A stretch of 23,131 nt of DNA from DASWIG01 sp965371445 (lineage in GTDB: Bacteria > Acidobacteriota > Thermoanaerobaculia > Multivoradales > J023), in NCBI GenBank assembly GCA_965371445.1, contig CBDUYN010000164.1, positions 1-23,131 on the forward strand, written 5' to 3'. This document shows positions 15,185 through 23,100 of this stretch, piece by piece. Position 1 is the first letter of the stretch, and each line of letters begins with the position of its first letter. The notes under the pieces are model-generated. The model made no database searches. It was not told the DNA's origin and was given only the letters and a program-made list of their open reading frames with translations. Position numbers and translations under genes: made by a program.

Positions 15185-16114
15185 TTGAGCTTTTTCGGCC
15201 TGTTTCGACGACCGGCCCCGGTAGAGCGCAAAGCCCGGCCGCAGCTGCCGCCGGATCTCTTGCGGAAGGTCCGCCACATCGAGATCGCCACCAAGCGCCT
15301 GGTCGACCAGGGGGTGGCGGGCGACTACCATTCCGCCTTCAAGGGCCGCGGCGTCGAGTTCGCCGAAGTCCGGCCATACGAGCCCGGCGACGAGATCCGC
15401 TCGATCGACTGGAACGTCACGGCGCGCATGGGCGCGCCCTACGTCAAGCGTTTCGTCGAGGAGCGGGATTTGACGATCTTCCTGGCCGTCGACGTCTCCG
15501 GAAGCCTCGGCTACGGCTCGCGGCATCTGCTCAAGCGCGACCTCTCGGCCGAGCTCGCGGCGCTCCTGTCGTTTGCCGCCATCTCGAACCAGGACCGGGT
15601 CGGGGCGGCGTTCCTGAGCGACCGCCTGGAGCTGTTCCTGCGGCCCGAGCGTCGCCGGACCCACGTGCTGCGCCTGGTGCGCGAGATCCTGATGCGTCCT
15701 CCCGGCGGTCATACGGATCTAGAGAAGGGCCTGTGGGCGGTGCTCAAAACGCTCAAGCAACGCTCGGTCGTCTTCCTGATCTCCGACTTTCTCGACACGC
15801 TGCCCGCCGGAGCCTTGAAGGCCGCGGCGTCGCGTCACGACCTGATCGTGATCGAGATCTACGACCCGCAGGACCACGCGCCGCCGGCTACCGGGCCCGT
15901 CGTCCTGCGCGACGCCGAGAGCGGCCGGCTTGCGGTCACGAGCGGTGCGCGCCTCGCCCGCGAGCACACCGAGCGCCGCCGCGGCGAGCGTGGTGAGCTC
16001 CACAAGCTCCTGCGCAAGCTCGGGGTCGACTACGTCGAGATCCGCACCGACGTCCCCTACATGCCGACCCTCGTTTCGTTTTTCGAGCGCCGCCGGCGGA
16101 GGCTCGCGCGATGA
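15185..16114 (+). CDS. DUF58 protein with VWA-like domain
   Basis: A 309-aa protein starting at TTG 15185, 8 nt after AGGAGG. The DUF58 signature spans about residues 55-81: GRGVEFAEVRPYEPGDEIRS followed by IDWNVTAR. A VWA-like domain follows with the MIDAS motif DVSGS (Asp103, Ser105, Ser107) and LISDF at the later acidic position. DUF58 proteins nearly always accompany MoxR and are thought to be its cytoplasmic partner or substrate adaptor. The last codons overlap the next gene by ATGA, implying coupled translation. No membrane segment or signal peptide is visible. Confidence 0.9.
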   Translation: MSFFGLFRRPAPVERKARPQLPPDLLRKVRHIEIATKRLVDQGVAGDYHSAFKGRGVEFAEVRPYEPGDEIRSIDWNVTARMGAPYVKRFVEERDLTIFLAVDVSGSLGYGSRHLLKRDLSAELAALLSFAAISNQDRVGAAFLSDRLELFLRPERRRTHVLRLVREILMRPPGGHTDLEKGLWAVLKTLKQRSVVFLISDFLDTLPAGALKAAASRHDLIVIEIYDPQDHAPPATGPVVLRDAESGRLAVTSGARLAREHTERRRGERGELHKLLRKLGVDYVEIRTDVPYMPTLVSFFERRRRRLAR

Positions 16115-17109
16115 GGAGGCTCCTCACCTTCGGGATGGCGGCCCTCCTGGGCGCGGTCGCCGGTACGCCGGCCGCCGGTACGCCGGCCGCCGCCACGCAG
16201 CCGATTCCCGTCAACGTCGAGGTCACCCCTGAGGAGATCACGGTCGGCGACCGGGTCACCGCCCGGCTCACCCTGGTCTGGGACGGTGAAGCCCCGACCG
16301 GCGAGCCCCGTTTCCCCGCCTGGGGCGAGACCTGGGGCCAGGCCGAGGTCCTGCGGGCCGGCGCGGTCGAATCCTCCACCGCGGGCGAACGCCGGGTCTA
16401 CGTCCAGAGCCTCGTCCTCACCTCCTTTTCGACCGGCGAGGTCGTCTTGCCACAGGTATCGGTCTCGGTCCCCCTGGCCGCGGAGACCGTCCTTGTGCCG
16501 ACCCGCGCCGGGGTCGGCTTCACCGTCCGCTCGGTCCTGCCTGAGGGGATGGGCGAGTCCGGCGAGGGCGAAGGGGAGGAGCTTCAGCCCCGCGGCGCGG
16601 CGCCGCTCCGGCGGCTGGGCGGTGACTGGCGCTCCTACGCCACGTTCGGTGTGCTCGCCCTGCTCTGCCTGTTGGTGGCGCGGCGCCTTGGCACCCGGCT
16701 CCGAACCACGCCGGCGGCGTCCGGCGGTGGGCGGCGGCAGCTCCTGCCCCTGGAGGAGCTCCTGTCGAGCCTCGGCGACGTCGATCCCGCGGCGAGCGAG
16801 CCGGCCCACACCGCCATGAGCCTCGCCCTGCGCTGCTTTTTTGGCCGGCGGCTCGACATGAACGCCGTCGAGTCGACCACCAGCGAGATCCAGCGCCGGC
16901 TGCACGACACCGCCGTCACCTCCGGCGAGGCCCAGCGTGCCGTCGCGTTCCTGCGCCAGTGCGACCAGGTGAAGTTCGCCCGCCAGGACGTCGGTTCCGC
17001 GGTGACCTCCGAGCGGCTCACGGAGGCGAGGCGCCTCGGCGAGGAGATCGAGGAGCGGCTCCGGCCGCGGGAGATGGAGGACGAAGACGTCCGGGAGGAG
17101 GCGGCATGA
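16111..17109 (+). CDS. Bat-operon single-pass membrane protein, DUF4381-like layout
   Basis: A 332-aa protein. Residues 1-29 look like a signal peptide and contain the duplicated GTPAAGTPAA encoded by two exact 15-bp tandem copies. Residues about 32-140 are predicted beta-rich and extracytoplasmic (PVNVEVTPEEITVGDRVTAR). A Glu/Gly linker precedes one transmembrane helix at about 176-190, followed by a basic cytoplasmic domain of about 140 residues with ALRCFFGRRLDMNAVESTTS and a charged C-terminus. This layout is that of the membrane proteins (DUF4381/BatD-short types) found between DUF58 and VWA genes in Bat operons. It probably anchors the MoxR/DUF58 complex to the envelope partners. Starts by ATGA overlap and ends by ATGA overlap with batA. 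The precise family was not confirmed. Confidence 0.75.
   Translation: MRRLLTFGMAALLGAVAGTPAAGTPAAATQPIPVNVEVTPEEITVGDRVTARLTLVWDGEAPTGEPRFPAWGETWGQAEVLRAGAVESSTAGERRVYVQSLVLTSFSTGEVVLPQVSVSVPLAAETVLVPTRAGVGFTVRSVLPEGMGESGEGEGEELQPRGAAPLRRLGGDWRSYATFGVLALLCLLVARRLGTRLRTTPAASGGGRRQLLPLEELLSSLGDVDPAASEPAHTAMSLALRCFFGRRLDMNAVESTTSEIQRRLHDTAVTSGEAQRAVAFLRQCDQVKFARQDVGSAVTSERLTEARRLGEEIEERLRPREMEDEDVREEAA
16159..16188 (+). repeat. Two tandem exact 15-bp copies in a signal-peptide coding region
   Basis: The 15-mer GCCGGTACGCCGGCC occurs at 16159-16173 and again at 16174-16188. It encodes a duplicated Ala-Gly-Thr-Pro-Ala unit in the n/c-region of the predicted signal peptide. Being in frame it is harmless and is probably a slippage product. 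Confidence 0.85.
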
Positions 17110-18104
17110 TCGGCGTCGACTATGCCCAGCTTCGCGATCCCTGGTGGCTCGCCCTCCTCGCCCTCCTGCCGCTCGTCGCGTGGCTGCGCCACCGGCGCCG
17201 CGCCTACGGCGAGCTCACCTACTCGAGCCTGCCGCGGCGGACCGCCGGGATCTGGCGGCTCCACTTGCCCTTCTACCTCCGCCTCCTCGCCCTGGCGCTC
17301 CTGATCCTGGCGGCGGCGCGGCCGCAGGCCGGCACCGCCCACGAGGAGAACCTGACCGAGGGGATCGACATCCAGGTGGTGCTCGACGTCTCGGGCTCGA
17401 TGGCGGCCGAGGACTTTCAGCCCAAGAACCGCCTGACGGTGGCGAAGGAGGTGATGAAGGAGTTCATCGCCAAGCGGGAAGGAGACCGCATCGGCGTCGT
17501 CGTCTTCGCCGGCAGCTCCCTCACCAAAGCGCCGCTCACCACCGACCGGGAGATGCTCCGGCGCCTGGTCGACTCGGTGTCGCTCAACTCGCTTCCCGAC
17601 GGGACCGCGATCGGCCTCGCCTTGGCCAACGCCGCGGCGCGCTTGAAAGACAGCGAGGCGAAAACCCGGATCATCGTGCTCGTCACCGACGGGGTCAACA
17701 ACCGGGGCGAGATCGACCCCGACTCGGCGGCCGCCGTCTGCGAGGGGCTGGGGCTGAAGGTCTACACGATCGGCGTCGGCACCGCCGGGACCGTGCCGGT
17801 GCCGATGCAGTTCCAGAACGCTTTCGGCCAGAGCGAGATCCGGCGGGTGATGATGGACGTCGAGGTCGACGAGGAGCTGCTGCAAAACGTCGCCGAACGC
17901 ACCGGCGGACGCTTCTACAAGGCCACCGATCCCGAGACCCTGCGCCAGGTTTTCGACGAAATCGACGAGCTCGAGAAAACTCCGCTCGAGATCAAACGTT
18001 ACATCACCTACAGGGAGGCCTTCGAGCCTCTCGCCTGGGGAGCGCTCGCGCTGCTCGTCGCGCCGCTCGTCCTGGCGCTTCTCGGATGGACCGCGGAGCC
18101 GTAG
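17106..18104 (+). CDS. batA: BatA-type VWA membrane protein
   Basis: A 332-aa protein with two N-terminal hydrophobic helices (about 13-27 and 53-70), a VWA domain (about 86-290) and a C-terminal helix (about 311-328). The MIDAS is complete: DVSGS (Asp94, Ser96, Ser98), DGT with Thr167, and TDG with Asp195. This architecture matches BatA of the Bacteroides aerotolerance operon. VWA proteins bind partner proteins through a chelated metal; here the partner is probably BatB or a substrate presented by MoxR. The gene starts inside the previous stop (ATGA) and is 2 bp from batB. Confidence 0.9.
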   Translation: MIGVDYAQLRDPWWLALLALLPLVAWLRHRRRAYGELTYSSLPRRTAGIWRLHLPFYLRLLALALLILAAARPQAGTAHEENLTEGIDIQVVLDVSGSMAAEDFQPKNRLTVAKEVMKEFIAKREGDRIGVVVFAGSSLTKAPLTTDREMLRRLVDSVSLNSLPDGTAIGLALANAAARLKDSEAKTRIIVLVTDGVNNRGEIDPDSAAAVCEGLGLKVYTIGVGTAGTVPVPMQFQNAFGQSEIRRVMMDVEVDEELLQNVAERTGGRFYKATDPETLRQVFDEIDELEKTPLEIKRYITYREAFEPLAWGALALLVAPLVLALLGWTAEP

Positions 18105-18106
18105 GC

Positions 18107-19174
18107 ATGGACTTCGCCAAACCCCAAGACCTCTACCTCCTGGCCCTGGTGCCGCTCGTCGCGATCCTCGCCTCCGTCGCCTGGCGGCGGCGCCTCACCG
18201 CGGTGGCCGCGTGGTCGGCGCGAAGCCTGTGGGCACGGCTCATGACCGGCTACGACCGGGGACGCCTGAACGTCTCGGTGACGCTTCTCGCCCTGACGGT
18301 CCTGGGGACGTCGCTCATGCTCGCGCGTCCGCGCTGGGGAGCGAGCACCCAGGAGGTCGAGCGACAGGGCGTCGACGTCGTTTTCGTCCTCGACACCTCG
18401 CTGTCGATGGCCACCCGCGACGTGGCGCCCGACCGGCTGTGGGTCGCCCAGAGCCTGATCCGCCGCCTGGTCGCCGAGATGCCGGGCAACCGCGTGGCCC
18501 TCGTCCAGGCGGAAGGAGCCGGCGAGGTGCTCGTGCCCCTGACCGCCGACAGCGCGGTGATCGAGCTGCTGCTCGACGCCGCCCTGCCGGGATCGCTTCC
18601 CACGCCGGGAACCGAGCTCGCTGCCGCCCTGGAGCGTGCCCTGGAGCTTTTTCCGGACGAGGGCTCGAAGCACCACGTCCTGGTCCTCCTGAGCGACGGC
18701 GAGGACCACGGCTCGGAGTTGAAGCGCGTCACCGCGACGATCCGCGAGGCGGGAATTCTCGTCCATTCGATCGGCGTCGGCACCTTGAAAGGCATGCCCC
18801 TGGAGCTGCCCCGCCACGTCCTCGACATGGAGGAGATCCTGGCGCGGGGCCGAGGCTCCGGAGCGCCGCGCAGCGACGAGGTCCGCTACAAGCTCGACGC
18901 GGCGGGCAACGTTGTCGTCAGCCGCCTCGTCGAGTCGACCCTGGAGGAGCTCAGCCGCGAGACTGGCGGCCGCTACCTGCGCGCCACGAGCGCCGGCCAA
19001 GACCTCGGGGAGATCGTGACGTCGATTGCCGACATGGAAAAAACGAGTTACGGGAGCGAGCTCGTAAGCTCGCTCGAAGAACGGTTCCAGTGGCCGGCGT
19101 CGCTCGCCGTCATGGCGCTCGTCGCTCATCTCCTCTTGGCGCCGTTTCGGCGGTCGACGGAGAGCGTGCCATGA
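18107..19174 (+). CDS. batB: BatB-type VWA membrane protein
   Basis: A 355-aa paralogue of the preceding protein. N-terminal helices lie at about 9-25 and 55-72, the VWA domain at about 89-310, and a terminal helix at about 331-346 (SLAVMALVAHLLLAPF). The MIDAS residues are DTSLS (Asp96, Ser98, Ser100), PGT with Thr169, and SDG with Asp197. An insertion rich in Gly/Arg (ILARGRGSGAPRSDEVRYKL, near residues 244-263) is typical of BatB, where VRYKLD-like text precedes the last strand. It sits 2 bp after batA and overlaps batC by ATGA. Paired VWA proteins probably form a heteromeric membrane platform. Confidence 0.9.
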   Translation: MDFAKPQDLYLLALVPLVAILASVAWRRRLTAVAAWSARSLWARLMTGYDRGRLNVSVTLLALTVLGTSLMLARPRWGASTQEVERQGVDVVFVLDTSLSMATRDVAPDRLWVAQSLIRRLVAEMPGNRVALVQAEGAGEVLVPLTADSAVIELLLDAALPGSLPTPGTELAAALERALELFPDEGSKHHVLVLLSDGEDHGSELKRVTATIREAGILVHSIGVGTLKGMPLELPRHVLDMEEILARGRGSGAPRSDEVRYKLDAAGNVVVSRLVESTLEELSRETGGRYLRATSAGQDLGEIVTSIADMEKTSYGSELVSSLEERFQWPASLAVMALVAHLLLAPFRRSTESVP

Positions 19175-19977
19175 CGCGAGCCGGTGCCCTGACGGCGGCG
19201 CTCGCCCTCCTCCTGGCCTCGCCCCCCGGCGCCGCGGCCGGGGAGTGGCCCGACTGGGTCGAGCGCTGGCTTTTCAACGGCGAGGAGCGCACGGGTCGTG
19301 CCCTGGAGGCTACCCGCCGCGGCAGCGCCGAGGAGGCCCTACGGCCGCTGGAGACCGCCCTGCGCCTCGCCGACGAGAACCCCGTGGCGCTTTACAACGC
19401 CGGCACCGGACGGCTCGCCGCCGGCCTCGGCGACCCCTCCGCGCTCCTCGCCGAGGCCGCCGAGAGCAGCCGGGCGGATCTCGTCCCGAGCGCCCACTAC
19501 AACCTCGGCAACTTCCGCCTGGCGCAAGACGACTTCTCCGGCGCCATTGAGGCTTACAAAAGCGCCCTCAAGGCCGACCCCGACCTCGCCGACGCCAAGT
19601 TCAACCTCGAGCTGGCGCGGCGCCTCCTCAAAGAGCAGCAGGACCAGCAACGACAGGAGCCGCAAGACCAGCAGCAAGACCAGCAAGACTCGGAGAACCA
19701 GCAGGACGAGCAGCAGCAGGAGCAGGAGCAGGATCAGCAGCAACAGAAACAGCAGCAAGAGGAGCAGCAGGAGGAGGGGCAGGAACGCCAGGAGCAGGAA
19801 GAGCAGCAACAGCAGCAGCAGGAGGGTCCTCTGCCCGAGTTCCGCGACCTGCCCGACATGACGGCGGAGGAGGCCGCGGCGATCCTCGAGGCGGTCGAGA
19901 ACATGGAACGGGAACGGCGCCGCAAGCAAGCGCAGGAGGCGGCGAAGAAAAGCGCCCGCGGCAAGAAGGACTGGTGA
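19171..19977 (+). CDS. batC: BatC-like TPR protein with a Gln/Glu-rich linker
   Basis: A 268-aa protein. A signal peptide (about 1-23, ending GAAAGE) sends it to the periplasm or anchors it there. TPR-like helices cover about 40-150, the clearest being PSAHYNLGNFRLAQDDFSGA with IEAYKSALKADP after it. Residues 155-218 are almost only Gln, Glu and Asp, then LPEFRDLPDMTAEEAAAILE and AVENMERERRR form the conserved-looking C-terminal helix of BatC proteins. BatC is believed to link BatA/B to other periplasmic proteins. The gene overlaps batB by ATGA and is 3 bp from batD. Confidence 0.85.
   Translation: MTRAGALTAALALLLASPPGAAAGEWPDWVERWLFNGEERTGRALEATRRGSAEEALRPLETALRLADENPVALYNAGTGRLAAGLGDPSALLAEAAESSRADLVPSAHYNLGNFRLAQDDFSGAIEAYKSALKADPDLADAKFNLELARRLLKEQQDQQRQEPQDQQQDQQDSENQQDEQQQEQEQDQQQQKQQQEEQQEEGQERQEQEEQQQQQQEGPLPEFRDLPDMTAEEAAAILEAVENMERERRRKQAQEAAKKSARGKKDW
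19633..19824 (+). repeat. CAG/GAG-rich low-complexity tract in batC
   Basis: About 190 bp built largely from CAG, CAA, GAG, GAA and GAC codons encode a Gln/Glu/Asp stretch (residues 155-218), including a run of six Gln (212-217). On the opposite strand it reads as a Leu-rich frame that is only a shadow. Such tracts change length by slippage, so this linker is likely to vary between related strains. Confidence 0.85.
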
Positions 19978-19980
19978 GCG

Positions 19981-21765
19981 ATGAAGAGGTCCTTGAAGCT
20001 CAAGCTCCGTGCCGTCCTCCTCGGCGTCGTGGCGGCGACGCTTTTCGCCGGCGCCGCGGCGCCGCAGCGGGCCCAGGTCCTCCTCGACCCCGACGACGTC
20101 CTGGGGCTTCGCGAGACGGCGCGCCTGGAGATCCGCGTCGAGGGGGGATCAGCGATGCCCGAGCCGGACTTTCAGCTCGAGAACTTCCGGATCGTCGGCG
20201 GCCCTACGCAGTCGACGAGCCTGCGCATCGTCAACGGCCGGCAGTCGGCCAGCCGCTCGATCAGCTGGCAGCTCCAACCGCGCGGGCTCGGCCGCGCGCG
20301 GGTCCACTCGATTCGCGTGCGCTTTGACGGACGCAGGATGAAGCTCGACGACTGCGAGGTCCTGGTCATTGAGGAGGCGCCGACCGACCGCCGCCGCCGC
20401 AGCAGCGCGGCGTCCCGTCCCGTCGATCCGCTTCTCTCCGAGGATCCTTTCGAACGCCTCTTCGACTCGGTCGGGCGCCCCGGACGCCGGCCGACGCGCG
20501 GCACCGAGCCGCCGCGGATCTTTCTTCGCGCCGAGGTGACGCCGCGCAATCCCTTCGCCGGAGAGCAGGTCATCTACACGCTCAACCTCTACACTCAGGT
20601 CTCGATCCACTCGGTCACCCCGGAGAACTTCCCAGAATTCAAGGGATTCTGGGCCCAGGTGATCCCCCAGCCCGAGCAGCTGCGGCCCAAGATGGTGACC
20701 TACGAGGGCGAGCGCTTCGGACGGGTGGTGCTCCTGGAGCGGGCGCTTTTCCCGCGCCGCGCCGGGACGTTCAAGCTCGAGGCGGTCAGCGCCCGCATGG
20801 TGGCCCGAATCCCCGACTCCGGCCCCTACGCCTCGATGATGCCGCGCAGCCGCGAGATCGTCCGCCGCTCGAACCCGGTGACGCTCAAGGTCCGCGACCT
20901 GCCCGAAGCCCCCCCGGACTGGACCGGCGCGGTCGGCCAGATGCGCCTCACCGCCGAGCTCGAGCCGCCGGAGCTCGCGCTCGGCGAGGCCGCCACCCTG
21001 ACCCTGCGGCTCGAGGGAAAGGGTCATCTGCGGGGCATCCCGGTGCCGCCGATCCCGGAGCTCGCGGGCGTCGAGGTCTTCCCGCCGCAGCAGCAGTCGA
21101 GCGACGAGCTCAAGGGCAAGCGGGTCTATGGATCGCGGACCTGGAGCTACGTCTTGATGCCGGAGCGCGTCGGCGAGTGGCGGCTCGGGCCGATCGAGCT
21201 GCCGTTTTTCGATCCCGCGGCGCGGAAGTTTCGCGTCGCCGCGACCGCGGCCCTGGAGCTTGCCGTCCACGGCCGAAGCCGGGCGCTCGCCGACGGCGAG
21301 ACCGAGCTCCATCCGATCCGTACCGCGGCCCTGCCGGCGGTAGGTGGAGAGGTCTCGATGGCGGACTTCAGGCCCTGGCTCTTCGCCTTGCCCTGGGGGA
21401 TCGCCGTCCTGCTTCTCGTCCTCAGCCGGCGCCGCGGCGCCGGTTATGGCCCGGCCCGGCGACGGCTCCTTGCAGCCCTCGACGAAGCGGTTTATGAGGA
21501 GCGCCCGCGTCAAGCGGCGGCGCTCGTCGAAACCGGCTGGCGCGATTTCCTGCTCGAGCGCTGGGAGATTCACGAAGGGTCCCCCAGCACCCAGTGGGCG
21601 GAGCTCCTCGTCGAGCGCGGCGTCGACCGCGACAGCGCCGAGGCGCTCGTCAAGCTCGCCGACGACGTCCACTACCTGCGCTATGCTCCGAAGCTGTCGT
21701 CGATCGACGAGCTACGCGCCGAGATCCTCAGCCGTTCCCGCAAGCTCGTCCGCGCCGTGGGCTAA
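19981..21765 (+). CDS. batD: BatD-type aerotolerance membrane protein
   Basis: A 594-aa protein. The signal peptide is at about 1-28, and a large extracytoplasmic part of repeated beta-sandwich units runs about 30-455, with PRIFLRAEVTPRNPFAGEQV (178-197) and the later LTAELEPPELALGEAATLTL being the repeated opening of each unit, as in BatD. One transmembrane helix lies at about 466-482, then a cytoplasmic helical tail of about 110 residues with a conserved-looking VHYLRYAP. BatD proteins (oxygen-tolerance family) are known from Bacteroides and Leptospira Bat operons and are thought to form the periplasmic scaffold. A basic low-complexity piece (DRRRRSSAASR, 136-146) separates the first two units. 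Stop TAA is part of a possible -10 for batE. Confidence 0.9.
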   Translation: MKRSLKLKLRAVLLGVVAATLFAGAAAPQRAQVLLDPDDVLGLRETARLEIRVEGGSAMPEPDFQLENFRIVGGPTQSTSLRIVNGRQSASRSISWQLQPRGLGRARVHSIRVRFDGRRMKLDDCEVLVIEEAPTDRRRRSSAASRPVDPLLSEDPFERLFDSVGRPGRRPTRGTEPPRIFLRAEVTPRNPFAGEQVIYTLNLYTQVSIHSVTPENFPEFKGFWAQVIPQPEQLRPKMVTYEGERFGRVVLLERALFPRRAGTFKLEAVSARMVARIPDSGPYASMMPRSREIVRRSNPVTLKVRDLPEAPPDWTGAVGQMRLTAELEPPELALGEAATLTLRLEGKGHLRGIPVPPIPELAGVEVFPPQQQSSDELKGKRVYGSRTWSYVLMPERVGEWRLGPIELPFFDPAARKFRVAATAALELAVHGRSRALADGETELHPIRTAALPAVGGEVSMADFRPWLFALPWGIAVLLLVLSRRRGAGYGPARRRLLAALDEAVYEERPRQAAALVETGWRDFLLERWEIHEGSPSTQWAELLVERGVDRDSAEALVKLADDVHYLRYAPKLSSIDELRAEILSRSRKLVRAVG

Positions 21766-21768
21766 GAT
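21763..21768 (+). promoter_or_regulatory. Possible internal -10 before batE
   Basis: TAAGAT lies 6 nt before ATG 21775, the same geometry as the CATAAT before moxR. It contains the batD stop codon, so the match may be by chance. There is no Shine-Dalgarno sequence in the 9-bp gap, which makes either leaderless or coupled translation necessary. Confidence 0.25.
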
Positions 21769-21774
21769 CGCGCC

Positions 21775-22530
21775 ATGTCCGGCAAGTTCCACCGGCGCCG
21801 TGGCGCCGCCCTCGGCCTCGCCGCCGTGCTCGTCGTCTCGGCTCTCGCCGCGGCCATTCCTCCCGAAGGGACGGCCGACCCCGTCGCCGCCTTGAACGAG
21901 GGCAACCGCCTCTTCCGCAACGGCCGCCTCGAGGAGGCCGTCGAGGCCTACCGCGCCGGCTACTCGCCGGCGGACCCCCATCCGACGCTCCTCTACAACC
22001 TGGCGACGGTGCTCCATCACCTGGACCGGCTGCCCGAAGCCGTCCTCTGGTACCGCCGGGCGGCGGGCTCAAAGGATCCGTGGCTCGAGGAGAACCTGCG
22101 GCTCGCGCGGCGCAGCCTCGGCAGCCAGGCACTGCCGCCCGGCGGCAACTTCGGACGCCTGAAGCCCTGGACCGACGCGATGCGCTGGAGCGCCGTCGGC
22201 CTGGCCTGGATCGGCCTCGTGCTCCTCGCCTGGCGCTCGCGCCTGCCGCTGTCCCCCTCGGGGGATCAAGGGGGGAAGACACGGTGGGCGGCGATCCCCG
22301 TCGCCGTCCTCGCCGCCGCCCTCTACGGCGGCGCCTTCGCCGTAGACCGCTGGGGACCGCGTCCGGCAGTCCTACTCGAAGACTGCGCGACGGCCGCCGG
22401 CGAGCTGCCCGCCGGCACCGAGGCCTGGGTCCGGCACCTCGACGACGGCCGGTATCTCGTGCCCGGCACCGGGCTCGTGTGCCCGGCGACGGCCGTGGCG
22501 CCCGTCTTTCCCGAGGAGGACCCTTCATGA
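21775..22530 (+). CDS. batE: BatE-like TPR protein with a reduced C-terminal domain
   Basis: A 251-aa protein. Signal peptide or anchor about 9-28; two TPRs about 36-103 (PVAALNEGNRLFRNGRLEEA and LLYNLATVLHHLDRLPEAVL); two transmembrane helices about 139-153 and 172-190; then about 60 residues (PAVLLEDCATAAGELPAGTE, VRHLDDGRYLVPG) that look like a short SH3-like remnant. TPR plus two helices plus SH3-like is the BatE plan, though the last domain is shorter than usual. The TPRs probably interact with BatC/BatD in the periplasm. It ends in an ATGA overlap with the small gene behind it. Confidence 0.8.
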   Translation: MSGKFHRRRGAALGLAAVLVVSALAAAIPPEGTADPVAALNEGNRLFRNGRLEEAVEAYRAGYSPADPHPTLLYNLATVLHHLDRLPEAVLWYRRAAGSKDPWLEENLRLARRSLGSQALPPGGNFGRLKPWTDAMRWSAVGLAWIGLVLLAWRSRLPLSPSGDQGGKTRWAAIPVAVLAAALYGGAFAVDRWGPRPAVLLEDCATAAGELPAGTEAWVRHLDDGRYLVPGTGLVCPATAVAPVFPEEDPS

Positions 22531-22703
22531 CAGACACCGGCCTACGAGCTTTCGACGGTGCGGTCGCCATCGTGTGGAGGCTTTTCTGGTGGCTGGAGCG
22601 TCTTTCGCCGGCGTTGTCGCTTTACCAGAGCCGGAAGTTCTACGAGGCGGCGAGGAAGGCGGTCGAGGAGGCGGAAGCGCGGGAGGCCAGCACCCGGGGA
22701 TGA
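22527..22703 (+). CDS. Small protein (58 aa) at the end of the Bat operon
   Basis: Preceded by GAGGAGG 7 nt before ATG, and overlapping the batE stop by ATGA, so it is very likely translated as part of the operon. Residues 8-30 (AFDGAVAIVWRLFWWLERLS) are amphipathic to hydrophobic with three Trp, enough for a short membrane-associated helix. A charged helix (KFYEAARKAVEEAEAREA) follows. No family was recognised. It may be a small accessory subunit that regulates or stabilises the Bat complex (inference). Confidence 0.65.
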   Translation: MTDTGLRAFDGAVAIVWRLFWWLERLSPALSLYQSRKFYEAARKAVEEAEAREASTRG

Positions 22704-22712
22704 AGCTGGTTA

Positions 22713-22721
22713 TGGTATTCT
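22713..22721 (+). promoter_or_regulatory. Extended -10 candidate for the coiled-coil gene
   Basis: TGGTATTCT has TGn followed by TATTCT and lies 21 bp before ATG 22743, with GGGAGGTG (about 22727-22733) between them. No -35 was recognised. It resembles the TGGTACAAT element before the ADOP gene. Confidence 0.4.
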
Positions 22722-22742
22722 CAGAGGGAGGTGTGAAGGACG

Positions 22743-23051
22743 ATGACGGACCAGGAGCTCAAAGATCTCGTCGCCGAGAACGCCCGTTCGATTCGGGAGC
22801 TGCGCGACAGCCAGAAGGAGACGGACCGCCAGATCCGGGAGACGAGCCGGGAGATCCGGGAGCTGCGCGCCAGCCAGGAAAGCACCCAGGAAAGCCTGCG
22901 CGCCACCCAGGAGGAAACGGCCCGCCAGATCCGCGAGCTCGGCAAACAGATCGGCGAAATCCCCTGGCCTCACCGAGGAGTCAAGAATGGCGCCGCGAGC
23001 TCGAATCCCTGGACCCGCCGGACCAAGGTGACGACCCCGCCAGCTAGCTAG
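22743..23051 (+). pseudogene. Coiled-coil protein, probably truncated by a frame disruption
   Basis: The frame gives 102 aa. Residues 1-73 are a continuous charged coiled coil with heptad-like repeats (RELRDSQKETDRQIRETSRE and ATQEETARQIRELGKQIGEI). From memory, this matches the N-terminal part of proteins in which such a coil is followed by a PD-(D/E)XK-like nuclease domain (DUF3782-type). After GKQIGEI the frame changes character to PWPHRGVKNGAASSNPWTRR, while a different frame across 22975-23049 encodes an acidic, protein-like end (EWRRELESLDPPDQGDDPAS). No nuclease domain follows before the stop. The switch suggests a deletion or frameshift. It could instead be a genuine short coiled-coil protein. 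It has a good ribosome-binding site and a possible own promoter. Confidence 0.5.
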
Positions 23052-23063
23052 ACCGCTCATCGG

Positions 23064-23100
23064 GCCTCAGTCAGCACCTCCGGGAGGCGGCTCACTGGGC
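23064..23100 (+). terminator. Long imperfect hairpin at the end of the gene cluster
   Basis: GCC-t-CAGT-c-AGC-a-CCTCC then g then GGAGG-cg-GCT-c-ACTG-GGC pair as 15 base pairs interrupted by single-base bulges. No T-tract follows (TACCTTAGG), so it may be a Rho-dependent end, an RNA-stabilising structure or a remnant of a repeat. It lies 12 bp after the coiled-coil stop; nothing else is seen in the last 80 bp. Confidence 0.45.

Noticed and set aside
17144..19174. Long frame upstream of and continuous with batB through batA
   Set aside because: The upstream part is Arg/Pro-rich out-of-frame text; batB properly begins at ATG 18107 with a standard N-terminus.
19339..19929. Minus-strand Leu-rich frame resembling a multi-span membrane protein
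   Set aside because: It is the complement of the CAG-rich Gln/Glu tract of batC.
22254..22277. C-run followed by G-runs in batE (possible G-quadruplex or hairpin)
   Set aside because: It lies inside coding sequence for a loop between two transmembrane helices, and no regulatory context was seen.
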